From assembly GCA_903826775.1 (NCBI GenBank), contig CAIKFU010000108.1, positions 62,001-126,000 of the forward strand: 64,000 nucleotides of DNA. The letters run 5' to 3'. Position numbers and translations under genes: made by a program. The notes beneath the pieces are model-generated. The model saw nothing but the letters and a program-made list of their open reading frames with translations. It was not told the origin of the DNA and made no database searches. Below are positions 18,066 through 26,636 of this stretch, one piece after another; the stretch's first letter is position 1; each line of letters starts with the position of its first letter. Origin of the DNA: an uncultured beta proteobacterium (GTDB lineage Bacteria > Pseudomonadota > Gammaproteobacteria > Burkholderiales > Burkholderiaceae).

Positions 18066-18570
18066 TAATTTCTTTGGTTTTTTTGGCATCAATCAGCAAT
18101 TCAATATAGATCTTGCAGAATTGGATCGAGCCTACATGGCGATTCAAAAGGAGGTCCATCCTGATCGCCATGCACGAGGCAGCGATACCGAACAGCGCAT
18201 TGCAATGCAAATGTCCACCTTTGCGAATACGGCATTTCAAACCCTTAAAAACCCGATTCAACGGGGACTTTATATCTGCCAGCTCCATGGGGTCGATGCG
18301 CGTTTAGAGAGCAATACAGCGATGCCCGCTGCATTCCTGTTGCAGCAAATGGCTTGGCGTGAAAATTTGGATGAGTATGCAGAGGATTTGCCTGCTTTGG
18401 AGTCTATGGCCGTGGATGTTGGTAGTGCCTACAAGGAAACAGTCAAAGAGGTTGCTCAGGCAATTGATCGGCTGGGGAATTATGAACGCGCTACCGAATT
18501 ACTAAGGGGTTTATTATTCATCGATAAGTTTTCCGTGGAACTCGATGACGCTATCGAAGCCTTGATCTAA
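18031..18570 (+). CDS. hscB: Co-chaperone HscB
   Basis: A 179-residue J-protein that delivers IscU to HscA. The J-domain tripeptide HPD is at residues 43-45 ([10 protein letters not shown]). The C-terminal three-helix HSCB domain (about residues 95-175, [14 protein letters not shown]) binds IscU. The first ATG at 18031 lies inside iscA; the GTG codons at 18037 and 18043 are alternatives that would shorten the overlap, since family conservation starts near DNFFGFFG. Confidence 0.94.
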   Translation: MSVVVANLSASDNFFGFFGINQQFNIDLAELDRAYMAIQKEVHPDRHARGSDTEQRIAMQMSTFANTAFQTLKNPIQRGLYICQLHGVDARLESNTAMPAAFLLQQMAWRENLDEYAEDLPALESMAVDVGSAYKETVKEVAQAIDRLGNYERATELLRGLLFIDKFSVELDDAIEALI

Positions 18571-18582
18571 CTAAATTCTTTT

Positions 18583-20448
18583 ATGGCTTTATTGCAAATT
18601 TCCGAACCAGGCATGTCCCTTGCTCCGCATCAGCGGAGGATTGCAATTGGCATTGATCTTGGCACAACGAATTCTTTGGTTGCCTTGGTTCGAGATTCGA
18701 TGCCTAAAGTGCTGGCCGATGCACAAGGGCGAGAGTTGTTGCCTTCGGTAATACGGTATCTGCCAAATGGCAGAACGCAGGCCGGGTTTGAGGCCCTTGA
18801 AAGCGTGGTAACCGATCCAAAAAATACAATTGTTTCGGTTAAGCGTTTCATGGGGCGAGGCTTGAACGACGTAGTGCATATTGAGAGCACTCCCTACGAT
18901 TTTGTGGATGAGCCAGGAATGGTGAAATTGCGTACCATTGCCGGAGACAAGAGCCCGATCGAAGTTTCTGCTGAAATTTTGGCGCGTTTACGTCAGTTGG
19001 CTGAAGATTCAGTTGCCGATGAAATCGTCGGTGCCGTCATAACCGTACCCGCATACTTTGATGATGCGCAACGCCAGGCAACCAAGGATGCGGCGAGATT
19101 GGCTGGAATAGAGGTGCTGCGGCTGTTGAATGAGCCTACTGCTGCTGCGATAGCGTATGGACTGGATAACGCCTCAGAAGGCGTCTACGCGGTTTATGAC
19201 CTTGGCGGAGGCACATTTGATATTTCGATATTGCGAATGAGCAAGGGTGTTTTCGAGGTTCTTTCCACCGGTGGAGATTCGGTTTTGGGTGGCGATGATT
19301 TTGACCATCGATTGTATTGTTGGGTAATTGAGCAGGCCAAGTTGCCGCCATTGTCTATCCGGGATCACCGTGCACTGTTGCTAGCTTGTAAAAATGCTAA
19401 GGAGCATTTAAGTCATAGTCCATTGGTAAGGGTGCATCAAGTTCTTGGTGATGGGGCTGTAGTCAATGTCGGCGTTAGCCAGGCGCAATTTTTTGAAATC
19501 ACCCTGAATTTAGTTAATAAAACGTTGGCCTCAGTTCGCAAGGCAGTAAAAGATGCAGGGATGAAGGCCGAAGAGATTAAAGGCGTAGTGATGGTGGGGG
19601 GCGCCACCCGCATGCCCCACGTTCAACGTGCGGTAGGGGAGTTGTTTGGAACCAAGCCGCTGAATAACCTGAATCCCGATCAGGTGGTTGCACTAGGAGC
19701 TGCGATGCAGGCCGATTTGCTTGCGGGCAATCAGAGCAAGGGTAATGAATGGCTCCTGCTCGATGTGATTCCGCTTTCCCTTGGGATTGAAACTATGGGA
19801 GGATTGGTCGAAAAAATCATTCCAAGAAACACCCCAATCCCAGTTGCACGTGCCCAAGACTTCACCACATTCAAGGACGGACAGACTGCTCTGGCTTTGC
19901 ATGTTGTTCAGGGAGAGCGCGAGTTGGTCCAGGATTGCCGTTCCCTTGGTAAGTTTGAGCTGCGAGGTATTCCCTCAATGGCTGCCGGTGCAGCCCGCAT
20001 TCGCGTTACATTCCAGGTTGATGCCGATGGATTGCTGTCCGTTCGCGCAATTGAGCAAAGTTCGGGGGTTGCTGCTTCGATTGACATCAAGCCGTCCTAT
20101 GGTCTAACGGATAGCGAAATCACACGCATGCTGCAGGATGGATTTGCTTCCGCACATGTTGATTTGCTTGCTCGGTCACTAAGGGAAGAGCAGGTCAGCG
20201 CCCAGCGTCTTCTAGATGCGGTACAAGTCGCGCTTGAAGCCGATCCATATTTGTTGAATGCTAATGAGCGCACAGCGATTGCCTTGGAAATGGGCGATTT
20301 GCAGAAATTGCTTGAGACGGAAACGGATAGTGCGGTATTGCGCAAGGCGGTAGACCATGCTGCCAAGGCAACCGATGACTTTGCGCAAAAACGGATGAAT
20401 GCAAGTATTCAAAAAGCCCTTACAGGGAAAAAAGTAGCTGAAATTTAA
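18583..20448 (+). CDS. hscA: Fe-S assembly chaperone HscA
   Basis: Specialised Hsp70 ATPase that, with HscB, binds the LPPVK motif of IscU to promote cluster transfer. The 621-residue length fits E. coli HscA (616). Nucleotide-binding motifs are [11 protein letters not shown] near residue 22, [12 protein letters not shown] near 203 and [11 protein letters not shown] near 335. The linker and substrate-binding domain follow from about residue 390. It starts 12 bases after hscB. The linker/substrate domain lacks the acidic C-terminal tail typical of DnaK, as expected for HscA. Confidence 0.97.
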   Translation: MALLQISEPGMSLAPHQRRIAIGIDLGTTNSLVALVRDSMPKVLADAQGRELLPSVIRYLPNGRTQAGFEALESVVTDPKNTIVSVKRFMGRGLNDVVHIESTPYDFVDEPGMVKLRTIAGDKSPIEVSAEILARLRQLAEDSVADEIVGAVITVPAYFDDAQRQATKDAARLAGIEVLRLLNEPTAAAIAYGLDNASEGVYAVYDLGGGTFDISILRMSKGVFEVLSTGGDSVLGGDDFDHRLYCWVIEQAKLPPLSIRDHRALLLACKNAKEHLSHSPLVRVHQVLGDGAVVNVGVSQAQFFEITLNLVNKTLASVRKAVKDAGMKAEEIKGVVMVGGATRMPHVQRAVGELFGTKPLNNLNPDQVVALGAAMQADLLAGNQSKGNEWLLLDVIPLSLGIETMGGLVEKIIPRNTPIPVARAQDFTTFKDGQTALALHVVQGERELVQDCRSLGKFELRGIPSMAAGAARIRVTFQVDADGLLSVRAIEQSSGVAASIDIKPSYGLTDSEITRMLQDGFASAHVDLLARSLREEQVSAQRLLDAVQVALEADPYLLNANERTAIALEMGDLQKLLETETDSAVLRKAVDHAAKATDDFAQKRMNASIQKALTGKKVAEI

Positions 20449-20458
20449 GGGCTGATTA

Positions 20459-20797
20459 ATGACACAAATTGTAATTTTGCCTCATAGTGAATACTGCCCT
20501 GAAGGTTCAGTGATCGAGGTGGTTCCGGGGACGAGTATTTGCGAGGCATTGCTGGAAAACAACATCGAGATTGAGCATGCATGCGATATGGTTTGCGCTT
20601 GCACAACTTGCCATGTCATTGTGCGCGAAGGCATCAATAGTCTGAATGAACCGGATGAAAATGAAGAGGATATGCTGGATCGTGCTTGGGGTTTAAGCCC
20701 ACAATCTAGGTTGTCTTGCCAGGCAATTGTGGCTCGTGAGGATTTAGTGATTGAGATTCCCAAGTACTCAATTAATCACGCGAAAGAAAATCACTAA
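20459..20797 (+). CDS. fdx: [2Fe-2S] ferredoxin of the isc system
   Basis: A 112-residue adrenodoxin-type ferredoxin that supplies electrons for cluster assembly. Ligands C42, C48, C51 and C87 match the E. coli Fdx numbering (ACDMVCACTTC and RLSCQA). The acidic segment NEPDENEEDMLDRAWG is the surface that binds the IscS/reductase partners. It is the last gene of the cluster, 10 bases after hscA. No iscX-like frame follows in the next 168 bases. Confidence 0.97.
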   Translation: MTQIVILPHSEYCPEGSVIEVVPGTSICEALLENNIEIEHACDMVCACTTCHVIVREGINSLNEPDENEEDMLDRAWGLSPQSRLSCQAIVAREDLVIEIPKYSINHAKENH

Positions 20798-20833
20798 AAC
20801 CTATCGCTGGGGTGTATTGATCTGAAATCTCAA

Positions 20834-20894
20834 ATCACAAATAATATTGGTCTTCACTATTCTTTGTAAGTTAATCATGCCGTTGATTTGTGAT
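20834..20894. repeat. Long-range inverted repeat after fdx
   Basis: ATCACAAAT (20834-20842) and ATTTGTGAT (20886-20894) are perfect 9-base inverted arms 43 bases apart. A second pair, ATGCCGT and ACGGCAT, overlaps this region. It lies between the convergent fdx and LysR genes. No T-run follows, so a classical terminator is not clear. The rest of this 168-base gap shows no gene. Confidence 0.4.
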
Positions 20895-20965
20895 ATCAAA
20901 TGGTTAACTGCTTGATGACGGCATCTAATTGAATAGCGGAAAGTTTGTCTTTGCAAAGATATTGC

Positions 20966-21853
20966 TTAAACCCTTTTAGGCAAATTGGATAGGAAGTGCT
21001 GTTTAATGGCTTGGGTAATGTTTTGACGACCATGCTTGCGACGCTCTAGTAGACCGACTTTTCGATATATTGTTTTGCCTGGCAATTCCTGAATTTGTAA
21101 CTGCCGATCACTGGCCCATGCGATGTTTGCAAGCTTAGGAACAATTGAGTATCCAAGCCCTTGGCGAACTAATTCGATAATGGCTTCTACTGAGTTCAGC
21201 TCCATGCCTTCTTTAATCGTAAGTTTATTAACTCGAATGGTTTGGTTGACGAGATGGCCTGTCCAAGTATTTCGTTCAAATCGAATAAACGGAAGGCTAT
21301 TTATCGCATTCTTATTGATGAATTTACCTTTTGCATGCGTACCAGGGTAAATCAAAATCATCGGCTCTGAGTAGAGCTCGGTCCATTGGACATTTTGTGG
21401 AAGAGTGTATGGGGATTCGGTAACAATTGCTGCATCAATATTGCTCTCGATCACTTGATCCAAGAAATTGCTGGATAGACCAGCAATAAGTTTAATTTCG
21501 AGCTCAGGATACCTTTGTTTAAGTTCATTAAGTGTTTTTCCAAAGGCTCCCATAAGCGTAGACACCAGCGCTCCTAAAATAATCGTGCCGCTTAATTCCG
21601 AATTGATGTTGGAACTTAAAGATTCATAGCGGGCAATAATTTCCTGTATGGGTTCAATTAGAGTCCGGCCTTGATTATTCAAAACCAACGACCGTTTTGT
21701 CCGGTCAAATAATTCAACCCCAATGTCACTTTCTAATTGTTGCAATTGATGGCCTGCAGCGGCAGCAGTTAGTCCAATCTCCCGAGCTGCTGCGGCAACA
21801 CTTTTATGCCTAGTAATGGCAATAAAATTCTTGAGGATTCGAATACTGGGCAT
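20966..21853 (-). CDS. LysR-family transcriptional regulator
   Basis: A 295-residue LysR regulator. The N-terminal helix-turn-helix spans residues 5-60 (ARRHKSVAAAAREIGL-like pattern, TAAAAGHQLQQLESDIGVELFDRTKR). The rest is the effector-binding domain. It is transcribed away from the reductase/hydro-lyase operon across 79 very A+T-rich bases, the standard arrangement for LysR activation of the divergent operon by a pathway compound. The effector is unknown; a C4 or sulfonated acid would fit the context. Confidence 0.93.
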   Translation of the reverse strand: MPSIRILKNFIAITRHKSVAAAAREIGLTAAAAGHQLQQLESDIGVELFDRTKRSLVLNNQGRTLIEPIQEIIARYESLSSNINSELSGTIILGALVSTLMGAFGKTLNELKQRYPELEIKLIAGLSSNFLDQVIESNIDAAIVTESPYTLPQNVQWTELYSEPMILIYPGTHAKGKFINKNAINSLPFIRFERNTWTGHLVNQTIRVNKLTIKEGMELNSVEAIIELVRQGLGYSIVPKLANIAWASDRQLQIQELPGKTIYRKVGLLERRKHGRQNITQAIKQHFLSNLPKRV

Positions 21854-21919
21854 TTTTTAATAAAATATATTTTTATCTCGATGAAAATTATATTCGATTT
21901 ATTTTTTATTATTTATAGA

Positions 21920-21933
21920 TATAATTTCGCAAA
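21920..21933 (+). promoter_or_regulatory. Perfect -10 box implying a leaderless mRNA
   Basis: TATAAT (21920-21925) is followed by only seven bases before the ATG of the iron-sulfur subunit gene. A transcript starting at the normal distance would begin at or next to the A of that ATG, with no leader and no Shine-Dalgarno. No good -35 is seen 17 bases upstream (ATTTAT), as expected for an activator-dependent LysR target. Confidence 0.5.
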
Positions 21934-22664
21934 TGACTAGCGACACTCTAAAAGTAAAGGTATGGCGAGGTACTCATGAAGGAGAGTTTGTTGAGTATTT
22001 GGTGCCCAGAAATGCTAATCAGACCGTCTTGGACGTAGTGACCTATATTCAGAGAAAACTGGATCCTACCTTAAGCTATCGTTTTGCTTGTAGAGTGGGG
22101 ATGTGTGGTTCTTGTGCAATGACGGTCAACGGAGTTGCACGATGGACTTGCCGAACCCATGTTTCAAAAATAGTGGTCGGTGATACCCTGGAAATTGCAC
22201 CCCTCACTAATCTACCTGTCATTAAAGATCTTGCTACAGATATGCGCGAATTCTTTAATAAATGGCGTGGGGCGGTGGGGTTTTTCAAAGGCGATAAAAC
22301 CCGTCATGATGATTTTGCGCTTGTTGAGCCAGACTCCAAAGAGAGGCGGCTTGCCAACGCCGGAATTGAATGCATAGGCTGCGGGGTTTGCTATGCATCG
22401 TGCGATGTCGTGTCGAGCAGGTCGGATTTTCTGGGTCCTGCTGCCTTAAATAGGGCATGGACGCTTGCAAACGATGTTCGGGATGTGCAACAAATGGAGC
22501 GTTTTGAGGCTGTAGCTGGAGACGCAGGCTGCCATGCTTGCCATACTCAAGGGTCTTGCACCGAATATTGCCCCAAACAAATAGAGCCAACCGGAAGCAT
22601 TGCGGGTCTAAAGAGGTTGGTCGGCCGATTGTCCATTAAGGGAATTGGGCGGGGCAAATTATGA
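21933..22664 (+). CDS. Fumarate reductase/succinate dehydrogenase-type iron-sulfur subunit
   Basis: A 243-residue electron-transfer subunit linking a flavoprotein to the membrane quinone site. The [2Fe-2S] ligands are in CRVGMCGSC and the later Cys of VARWTC. The [4Fe-4S] motif is CIGCGVCYASCD, with Asp instead of the usual Pro after the last Cys. The [3Fe-4S]-type motif is CHTQGSCTEYCPK. All clusters of the SdhB/FrdB family are thus present. It is the first gene of an operon in the unusual order B-C-D-hydrolyase alpha-beta-A, unlike the housekeeping sdhCDAB. It overlaps the next gene by four bases (ATGA). Confidence 0.92.
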   Translation: MTSDTLKVKVWRGTHEGEFVEYLVPRNANQTVLDVVTYIQRKLDPTLSYRFACRVGMCGSCAMTVNGVARWTCRTHVSKIVVGDTLEIAPLTNLPVIKDLATDMREFFNKWRGAVGFFKGDKTRHDDFALVEPDSKERRLANAGIECIGCGVCYASCDVVSSRSDFLGPAALNRAWTLANDVRDVQQMERFEAVAGDAGCHACHTQGSCTEYCPKQIEPTGSIAGLKRLVGRLSIKGIGRGKL

Positions 22665-23029
22665 AATGGGAGGCTGAATCACAAAGAACCCAGCAGGCGA
22701 GGCTTTGGTATATCCAAAGAATTAGCGGCATGATTTTGGGTATCTGTGTCTTCATACATTTATTGATTATTTTTTATGCGATTCGTGGTGGATTGACTGC
22801 GGTAGAGATCCTGGGTAGAACACAGGGCAACTGGATGTTCGCCATTTTTTACGAGGTCTTTGTGCTAGCCTGTTTTGCCCATGCCCCTATTGGGGTGGCC
22901 AACATCCTCAGGGAGGTTTGTCCTACAAGCAGCGTGACTAAGATTTTTCCTGCGGCTTTGGCAATTTTGATTATATTTTTAGGAAGTACGGCAGTGTTTG
23001 GGGTATTTACTGGAGGAGTGGCGCCATGA
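22661..23029 (+). CDS. Reductase membrane anchor subunit 1 (SdhC/FrdC-like)
   Basis: A 122-residue protein with three predicted membrane helices (about residues 20-42, 62-85 and 97-118). His residues at the ends of helices (FIHLLI in the first, CFAHAP in the second) could ligate haem b or line a quinone site. It overlaps both neighbours by four bases. With the next gene it forms the membrane anchor of the complex. Sequence similarity to known anchors is weak, so the assignment leans on gene order. Confidence 0.8.
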   Translation: MKWEAESQRTQQARLWYIQRISGMILGICVFIHLLIIFYAIRGGLTAVEILGRTQGNWMFAIFYEVFVLACFAHAPIGVANILREVCPTSSVTKIFPAALAILIIFLGSTAVFGVFTGGVAP

Positions 23030-23385
23030 AGTCCAGACCGCATTTAGATTTGCGTGCCAAAAAGCATCTTTCTTACTTTGCCTATTTGTGTCATCGCGTT
23101 TCTGGATTGTTATTGGCGTGTTTCATTCCGATTCATTTTTTCTTCTTGTCCCAAACGTTAAATGGGGTTGATGGACTGGATCGTTTTTTGCGTTTAACGG
23201 ACTTTTGGGTTTTTAAGCTGGGAGAATGTGTTTTGGTAATGCTGTTGGCAATTCATCTGGGAGGGGGGGTACGTCTTCTGGTAATTGAATTTGGAGCATG
23301 GCGAGGTCTTCGTAAAAGTTGGATTGAAATTGTGATTATTTTTACTATTGCTTGCGGAATTTTATTTTTATTTTTAGCAAACTGA
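23026..23385 (+). CDS. Reductase membrane anchor subunit 2 (SdhD/SdhC-like)
   Basis: A 119-residue protein with three membrane helices. The start of the first helix, CHRVSGLLLACFIPIHFFF, resembles the SdhC motif H-R-x-T/S-G that shapes the quinone site, and two His (H26-like and H38-like) could bind haem. The second helix contains AIHLGGGVRLL, a pattern seen in cytochrome b556 anchors. Coupled to the previous gene by an ATGA overlap. Confidence 0.82.
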   Translation: MKSRPHLDLRAKKHLSYFAYLCHRVSGLLLACFIPIHFFFLSQTLNGVDGLDRFLRLTDFWVFKLGECVLVMLLAIHLGGGVRLLVIEFGAWRGLRKSWIEIVIIFTIACGILFLFLAN

Positions 23386-23395
23386 TTGGATCATT

Positions 23396-24271
23396 ATGCA
23401 GTTACAAACGAGTTTGGTGGAAGAGGCTTGCAAAAATCTGTACATTCAAGCTCTTAAGGTCCTGCCTGATGATATCAAGCAGGGGATTGCCCGATTAAAT
23501 TCAGTGGAAACGGACTCTAGGGCTCAGGTGGTTTTGCAAACCATGGTTACTAATATTGCCGTTGCGGAGCGTGAAAATAATTTACTTTGTCAAGATACCG
23601 GTCTGCCGATTTACAACGTCAAAATTGGCCGTAATGTGCAGTTTGATGGCGTAGCTTTAAAAGATGCGATTCGCAAGGGTTGTGAGCGCGCTACCTTGGA
23701 GTACCCACTACGGTCGTCTGTAGTGCATCCCATAACCCGCAAAAATAACCATACTTCCTGTGGCATCGATATGCCAGCTATTCATATTGATTTTTGTGCA
23801 GATGCGGATTATGTAGAGATTGAGATGATTCCCAAGGGAAGCGGATCGGAAAACAATTCATTTTTGAAAATGGCTATTCCGGCCGAAGGTATCAATGGCG
23901 TAAAGGCCTTTGTGATAGAAAGTGTAGTCTCTGCCGGTGGAAAAACCTGTCCGCCAACGATCGTTGGCGTTGGTATTGGTGGAACTTCGGACCAATGCGT
24001 TGCCCTGGCTAAAAAGGCTGCCACCAGACCGCTTGGAAGCATATGCAGCGATCAAGAAGGTGCCAAGTTGGAGGTTGAGCTAAGTGCTGCGGTAAACAAA
24101 TTAGGCATTGGCCCTCAAGGGCTGGGTGGTGATGCGACGGCATTTGCAGTACAGGTTGAATTGGCTGCAACGCATATCACTATGAATCCAGTGGCTGTGA
24201 ATATGCAGTGCCATTCAGCCCGTCGTGCTCGTGCAATTTTTACGCCTGCGGGCGTGACCTACGGATTTTAG
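23396..24271 (+). CDS. Class I fumarase / L-tartrate dehydratase, alpha subunit
   Basis: A 291-residue [4Fe-4S] hydro-lyase subunit, the counterpart of TtdA (303 residues) or of the N-terminal half of FumA. The candidate cluster Cys are in CQDTGLPIY, NHTSCGID and GKTCPPT. The gene lies inside the reductase operon, 10 bases after the anchor gene. The enzyme adds or removes water at a C4 dicarboxylate (fumarate/malate, tartrate, mesaconate or an analogue). Substrate cannot be settled by eye because the family is promiscuous. Confidence 0.9.
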   Translation: MQLQTSLVEEACKNLYIQALKVLPDDIKQGIARLNSVETDSRAQVVLQTMVTNIAVAERENNLLCQDTGLPIYNVKIGRNVQFDGVALKDAIRKGCERATLEYPLRSSVVHPITRKNNHTSCGIDMPAIHIDFCADADYVEIEMIPKGSGSENNSFLKMAIPAEGINGVKAFVIESVVSAGGKTCPPTIVGVGIGGTSDQCVALAKKAATRPLGSICSDQEGAKLEVELSAAVNKLGIGPQGLGGDATAFAVQVELAATHITMNPVAVNMQCHSARRARAIFTPAGVTYGF

Positions 24272-24279
24272 GAGTAGAC

Positions 24280-24891
24280 GTGGCCCATTACTTTTTACCT
24301 ACCCCAGTAAGTGAAGCGGATGTCCGTCGTTTGAGGATTAACGATACAGTGACATTGCAAAATACCCTGTTTGGTATTCGTGATGCTACTCAGATCCATA
24401 TGTTTGATCGTGGTAGAAAAACCAAGTTCGATCTAAGTGGGCATGCAGTGATTCATACTGCTCCCAATGTGCGCAAGGTTCCGGTGAGCACAGAGTATCC
24501 CGTAGGGTATCAGCCGGTATGCATCGGCACGACTACTTCAGATCGGATGGAGCGGTTTACTCGACCGTTAATGCAACAAAATGGCGTTCGCATCATTGTT
24601 GGCAAGGGGGGAATGCGAGCGGATTCGATTGCGGCATTTCAGGAAATGGGGGGTGTATATCTTGCCATTATTGGCGGTACCGCCGCTCTTGAAACCACCT
24701 GGATAGAAAAGATTGAAGATGTGGATATGGACGATTTAAATCCTGAGTCACTGTGGCGGTTCAAGATTCGCGATTTTGGCCCACTTTTGGTTGCAATGGA
24801 CAGCCATGGGGGCAGTATTTATGAAGATGTAAAGGAAGAGGTCGCTCGGAATAGGGTTGCAGTGTTAAAAAGTCTGGGTGTGGGTTTATGA
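24280..24891 (+). CDS. Class I fumarase / L-tartrate dehydratase, beta subunit
   Basis: A 203-residue swivelling-domain subunit, matching TtdB (201 residues) in length. Family stretches include MERFTRPLM, the glycine-rich VGKGGM, and the C-terminal KIRDFGPLLVAMDSHGGS. The GTG at 24280 has a strong AGGAG 6 bases upstream; the longer frame from 24208 runs into the alpha gene and is unlikely. The stop overlaps the start of the flavoprotein gene by four bases. A separate beta subunit supports a TtdAB-like enzyme rather than single-chain FumA. Confidence 0.9.
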   Translation: MAHYFLPTPVSEADVRRLRINDTVTLQNTLFGIRDATQIHMFDRGRKTKFDLSGHAVIHTAPNVRKVPVSTEYPVGYQPVCIGTTTSDRMERFTRPLMQQNGVRIIVGKGGMRADSIAAFQEMGGVYLAIIGGTAALETTWIEKIEDVDMDDLNPESLWRFKIRDFGPLLVAMDSHGGSIYEDVKEEVARNRVAVLKSLGVGL

Positions 24892-26603
24892 TTTCCGTCG
24901 AAACAAAAGAAACCGATATATTGATATTGGGTTCGGGTGGGGCAGGTTTGTTTGCCGCGCTTCACGCCCATCAGGAAAATCCAGATTTACATATCACGAT
25001 TGCCGTCAAGGGGTTGCTTGGCAAATGCGGTTGTACCAGGATGGTGCAGGGTGGCTATAACGTTGCTCTTGCCGAGGGCGATTCGATTGAACGCCATTTC
25101 ATGGATACCATCGAGGGCGGCAAATGGCTATCAAATCAACAGCTTGCTTGGACTTTGGTCAATAAAGCTGTTGAGCGTATTCACGAATTGGAAAATGAAC
25201 TCGGCTGCTTTTTTGATCGCAATGCAGACGGGACTATTCATCAAAAGGCATTTGCTGGTCAAACATTTGATCGGACAGTTCATAAGGGTGATTTAACGGG
25301 CATCGAAATCATTAATAGGCTTTCTGAACAGGTTTGGGCGAGGGGGATTCATCGCCTTGAAGAGCATCGCGCAGTCGATTTAATTCACAGTTCGGATGGC
25401 GCATCCCTGGCCGGCGTTCTGATGATTAACATGCAAACGGGCAAGTTCGTCTTGGTGAAAGCAAAAGCCGTCTTGCTGGCTACCGGTGGTGGGCCGACAA
25501 TGTATAAATATCACACGCCCTCTGGCGATAAAAGCTGCGACGGTTTGGCGATGGCGCTTCGTGCAGGGCTTGTTCTACGCGACATGGAAATGGTTCAGTT
25601 TCACCCAACAGGGCTATTGGCTGGACCCGGGACGCGCATGACTGGTACAGTGCTTGAGGAAGGTCTGCGCGGTTCAGGCGGTTACCTATTAAACGGTGAA
25701 AACAAACGCTTCATGGGTAATTACGATTCCCGCAATGAGCGGGCTACACGCGATATTGTTTCCAGGGCAATTAATTCCGAAATCAGGGCTGGCCGTGCGA
25801 CGCCTAATGGTGGTGTTTATATTCAAATGAGCCATCTAGGTCCGGAGAATGTGCGCAAACAATTCAAAGGGATGGTTGAGAGGTGTGCCGATAGCGGCTT
25901 TGATCTTGCCGGTAGTCTGGTTGAGGTTGTACCTACTGCACACTATATGATGGGGGGGTTACTCTTTAAATCGGATTGCAGTACCGACCTAACTGGCCTT
26001 TTTGCCGCCGGTGAAGATACGGGTGGCGTTCATGGCGCCAATAGGTTGGGTGGAAATGGCGTGGCGAATTCCACCGTATTTGGCGGAATCGCAGGTCAAG
26101 AAATGGCCAAGTGGGTTGTAGGGAAATCACTCAAAGAATGCGATATGAATGAAGTTGAAGCGAGCATTCAAGCGCATGAAGCGCCATTTCTAAAACCTCA
26201 GGGTGATATTGAGGCGATTCGCGAATCGCTTGCCGAGTGCATGTGGGACGAAGTGGGTATTTCAAGAACAAAAGAAAACCTAGAGCAAGCAACCATTCAA
26301 TTGGATAAGTTGGAAAAGGATCTAGCCTCTATAGGCGTGGGAAATTTCCAACGCGAATACAGCATAACTTGGCAGGATTGGATTAATCTGCGCAATTTAA
26401 TCTTGGTTAGCAAGGTGATTACCGCGTCCGCTTTGGCGCGAGAAAATTCTCGCGGCGCGCATTACCGCGATGACTTTCCTGATCCGGGGTCAATGGAAGG
26501 TTCGTACTTTACGGCAGTCAGCATTAATCAAAACGGACTACAAGTTGAAAACAGACCGGTTGTTTTTAGCTTAGTTAAGCCCGGCGAATCGCTTTTAAGT
26601 TGA
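24888..26603 (+). CDS. Fumarate reductase/succinate dehydrogenase-type flavoprotein with altered FAD site
   Basis: A 571-residue flavoprotein of the SdhA/FrdA family. The FAD-binding GSGGAG is at residues 15-20. Catalytic elements include QFHPTG, the ERATRDIV stretch with its Arg, and HYMMGG. The segment that normally carries the covalently FAD-linked His (SHTVAAEGG in FrdA) reads GCTRMVQGG here, so the His is replaced by Cys49. This predicts non-covalent FAD. In E. coli FrdA, His44 replacements kept fumarate reduction and lost succinate oxidation. The gene is separated from the iron-sulfur and anchor subunits by the two hydro-lyase genes, but shares their operon. Likely works on a C4 dicarboxylate or analogue. 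Confidence 0.9.
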   Translation: MISVETKETDILILGSGGAGLFAALHAHQENPDLHITIAVKGLLGKCGCTRMVQGGYNVALAEGDSIERHFMDTIEGGKWLSNQQLAWTLVNKAVERIHELENELGCFFDRNADGTIHQKAFAGQTFDRTVHKGDLTGIEIINRLSEQVWARGIHRLEEHRAVDLIHSSDGASLAGVLMINMQTGKFVLVKAKAVLLATGGGPTMYKYHTPSGDKSCDGLAMALRAGLVLRDMEMVQFHPTGLLAGPGTRMTGTVLEEGLRGSGGYLLNGENKRFMGNYDSRNERATRDIVSRAINSEIRAGRATPNGGVYIQMSHLGPENVRKQFKGMVERCADSGFDLAGSLVEVVPTAHYMMGGLLFKSDCSTDLTGLFAAGEDTGGVHGANRLGGNGVANSTVFGGIAGQEMAKWVVGKSLKECDMNEVEASIQAHEAPFLKPQGDIEAIRESLAECMWDEVGISRTKENLEQATIQLDKLEKDLASIGVGNFQREYSITWQDWINLRNLILVSKVITASALARENSRGAHYRDDFPDPGSMEGSYFTAVSINQNGLQVENRPVVFSLVKPGESLLS

Positions 26604-26636
26604 GGTTCATTTTCAATCCCCAATTCCTTTTTAAGG

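Noticed and set aside
21933-26603. This operon as the housekeeping succinate dehydrogenase
   Set aside because: Gene order, the inserted hydro-lyase genes, the LysR regulator and the loss of the FAD-linking His all point to a specialised complex, although the rest of the genome cannot be checked here.
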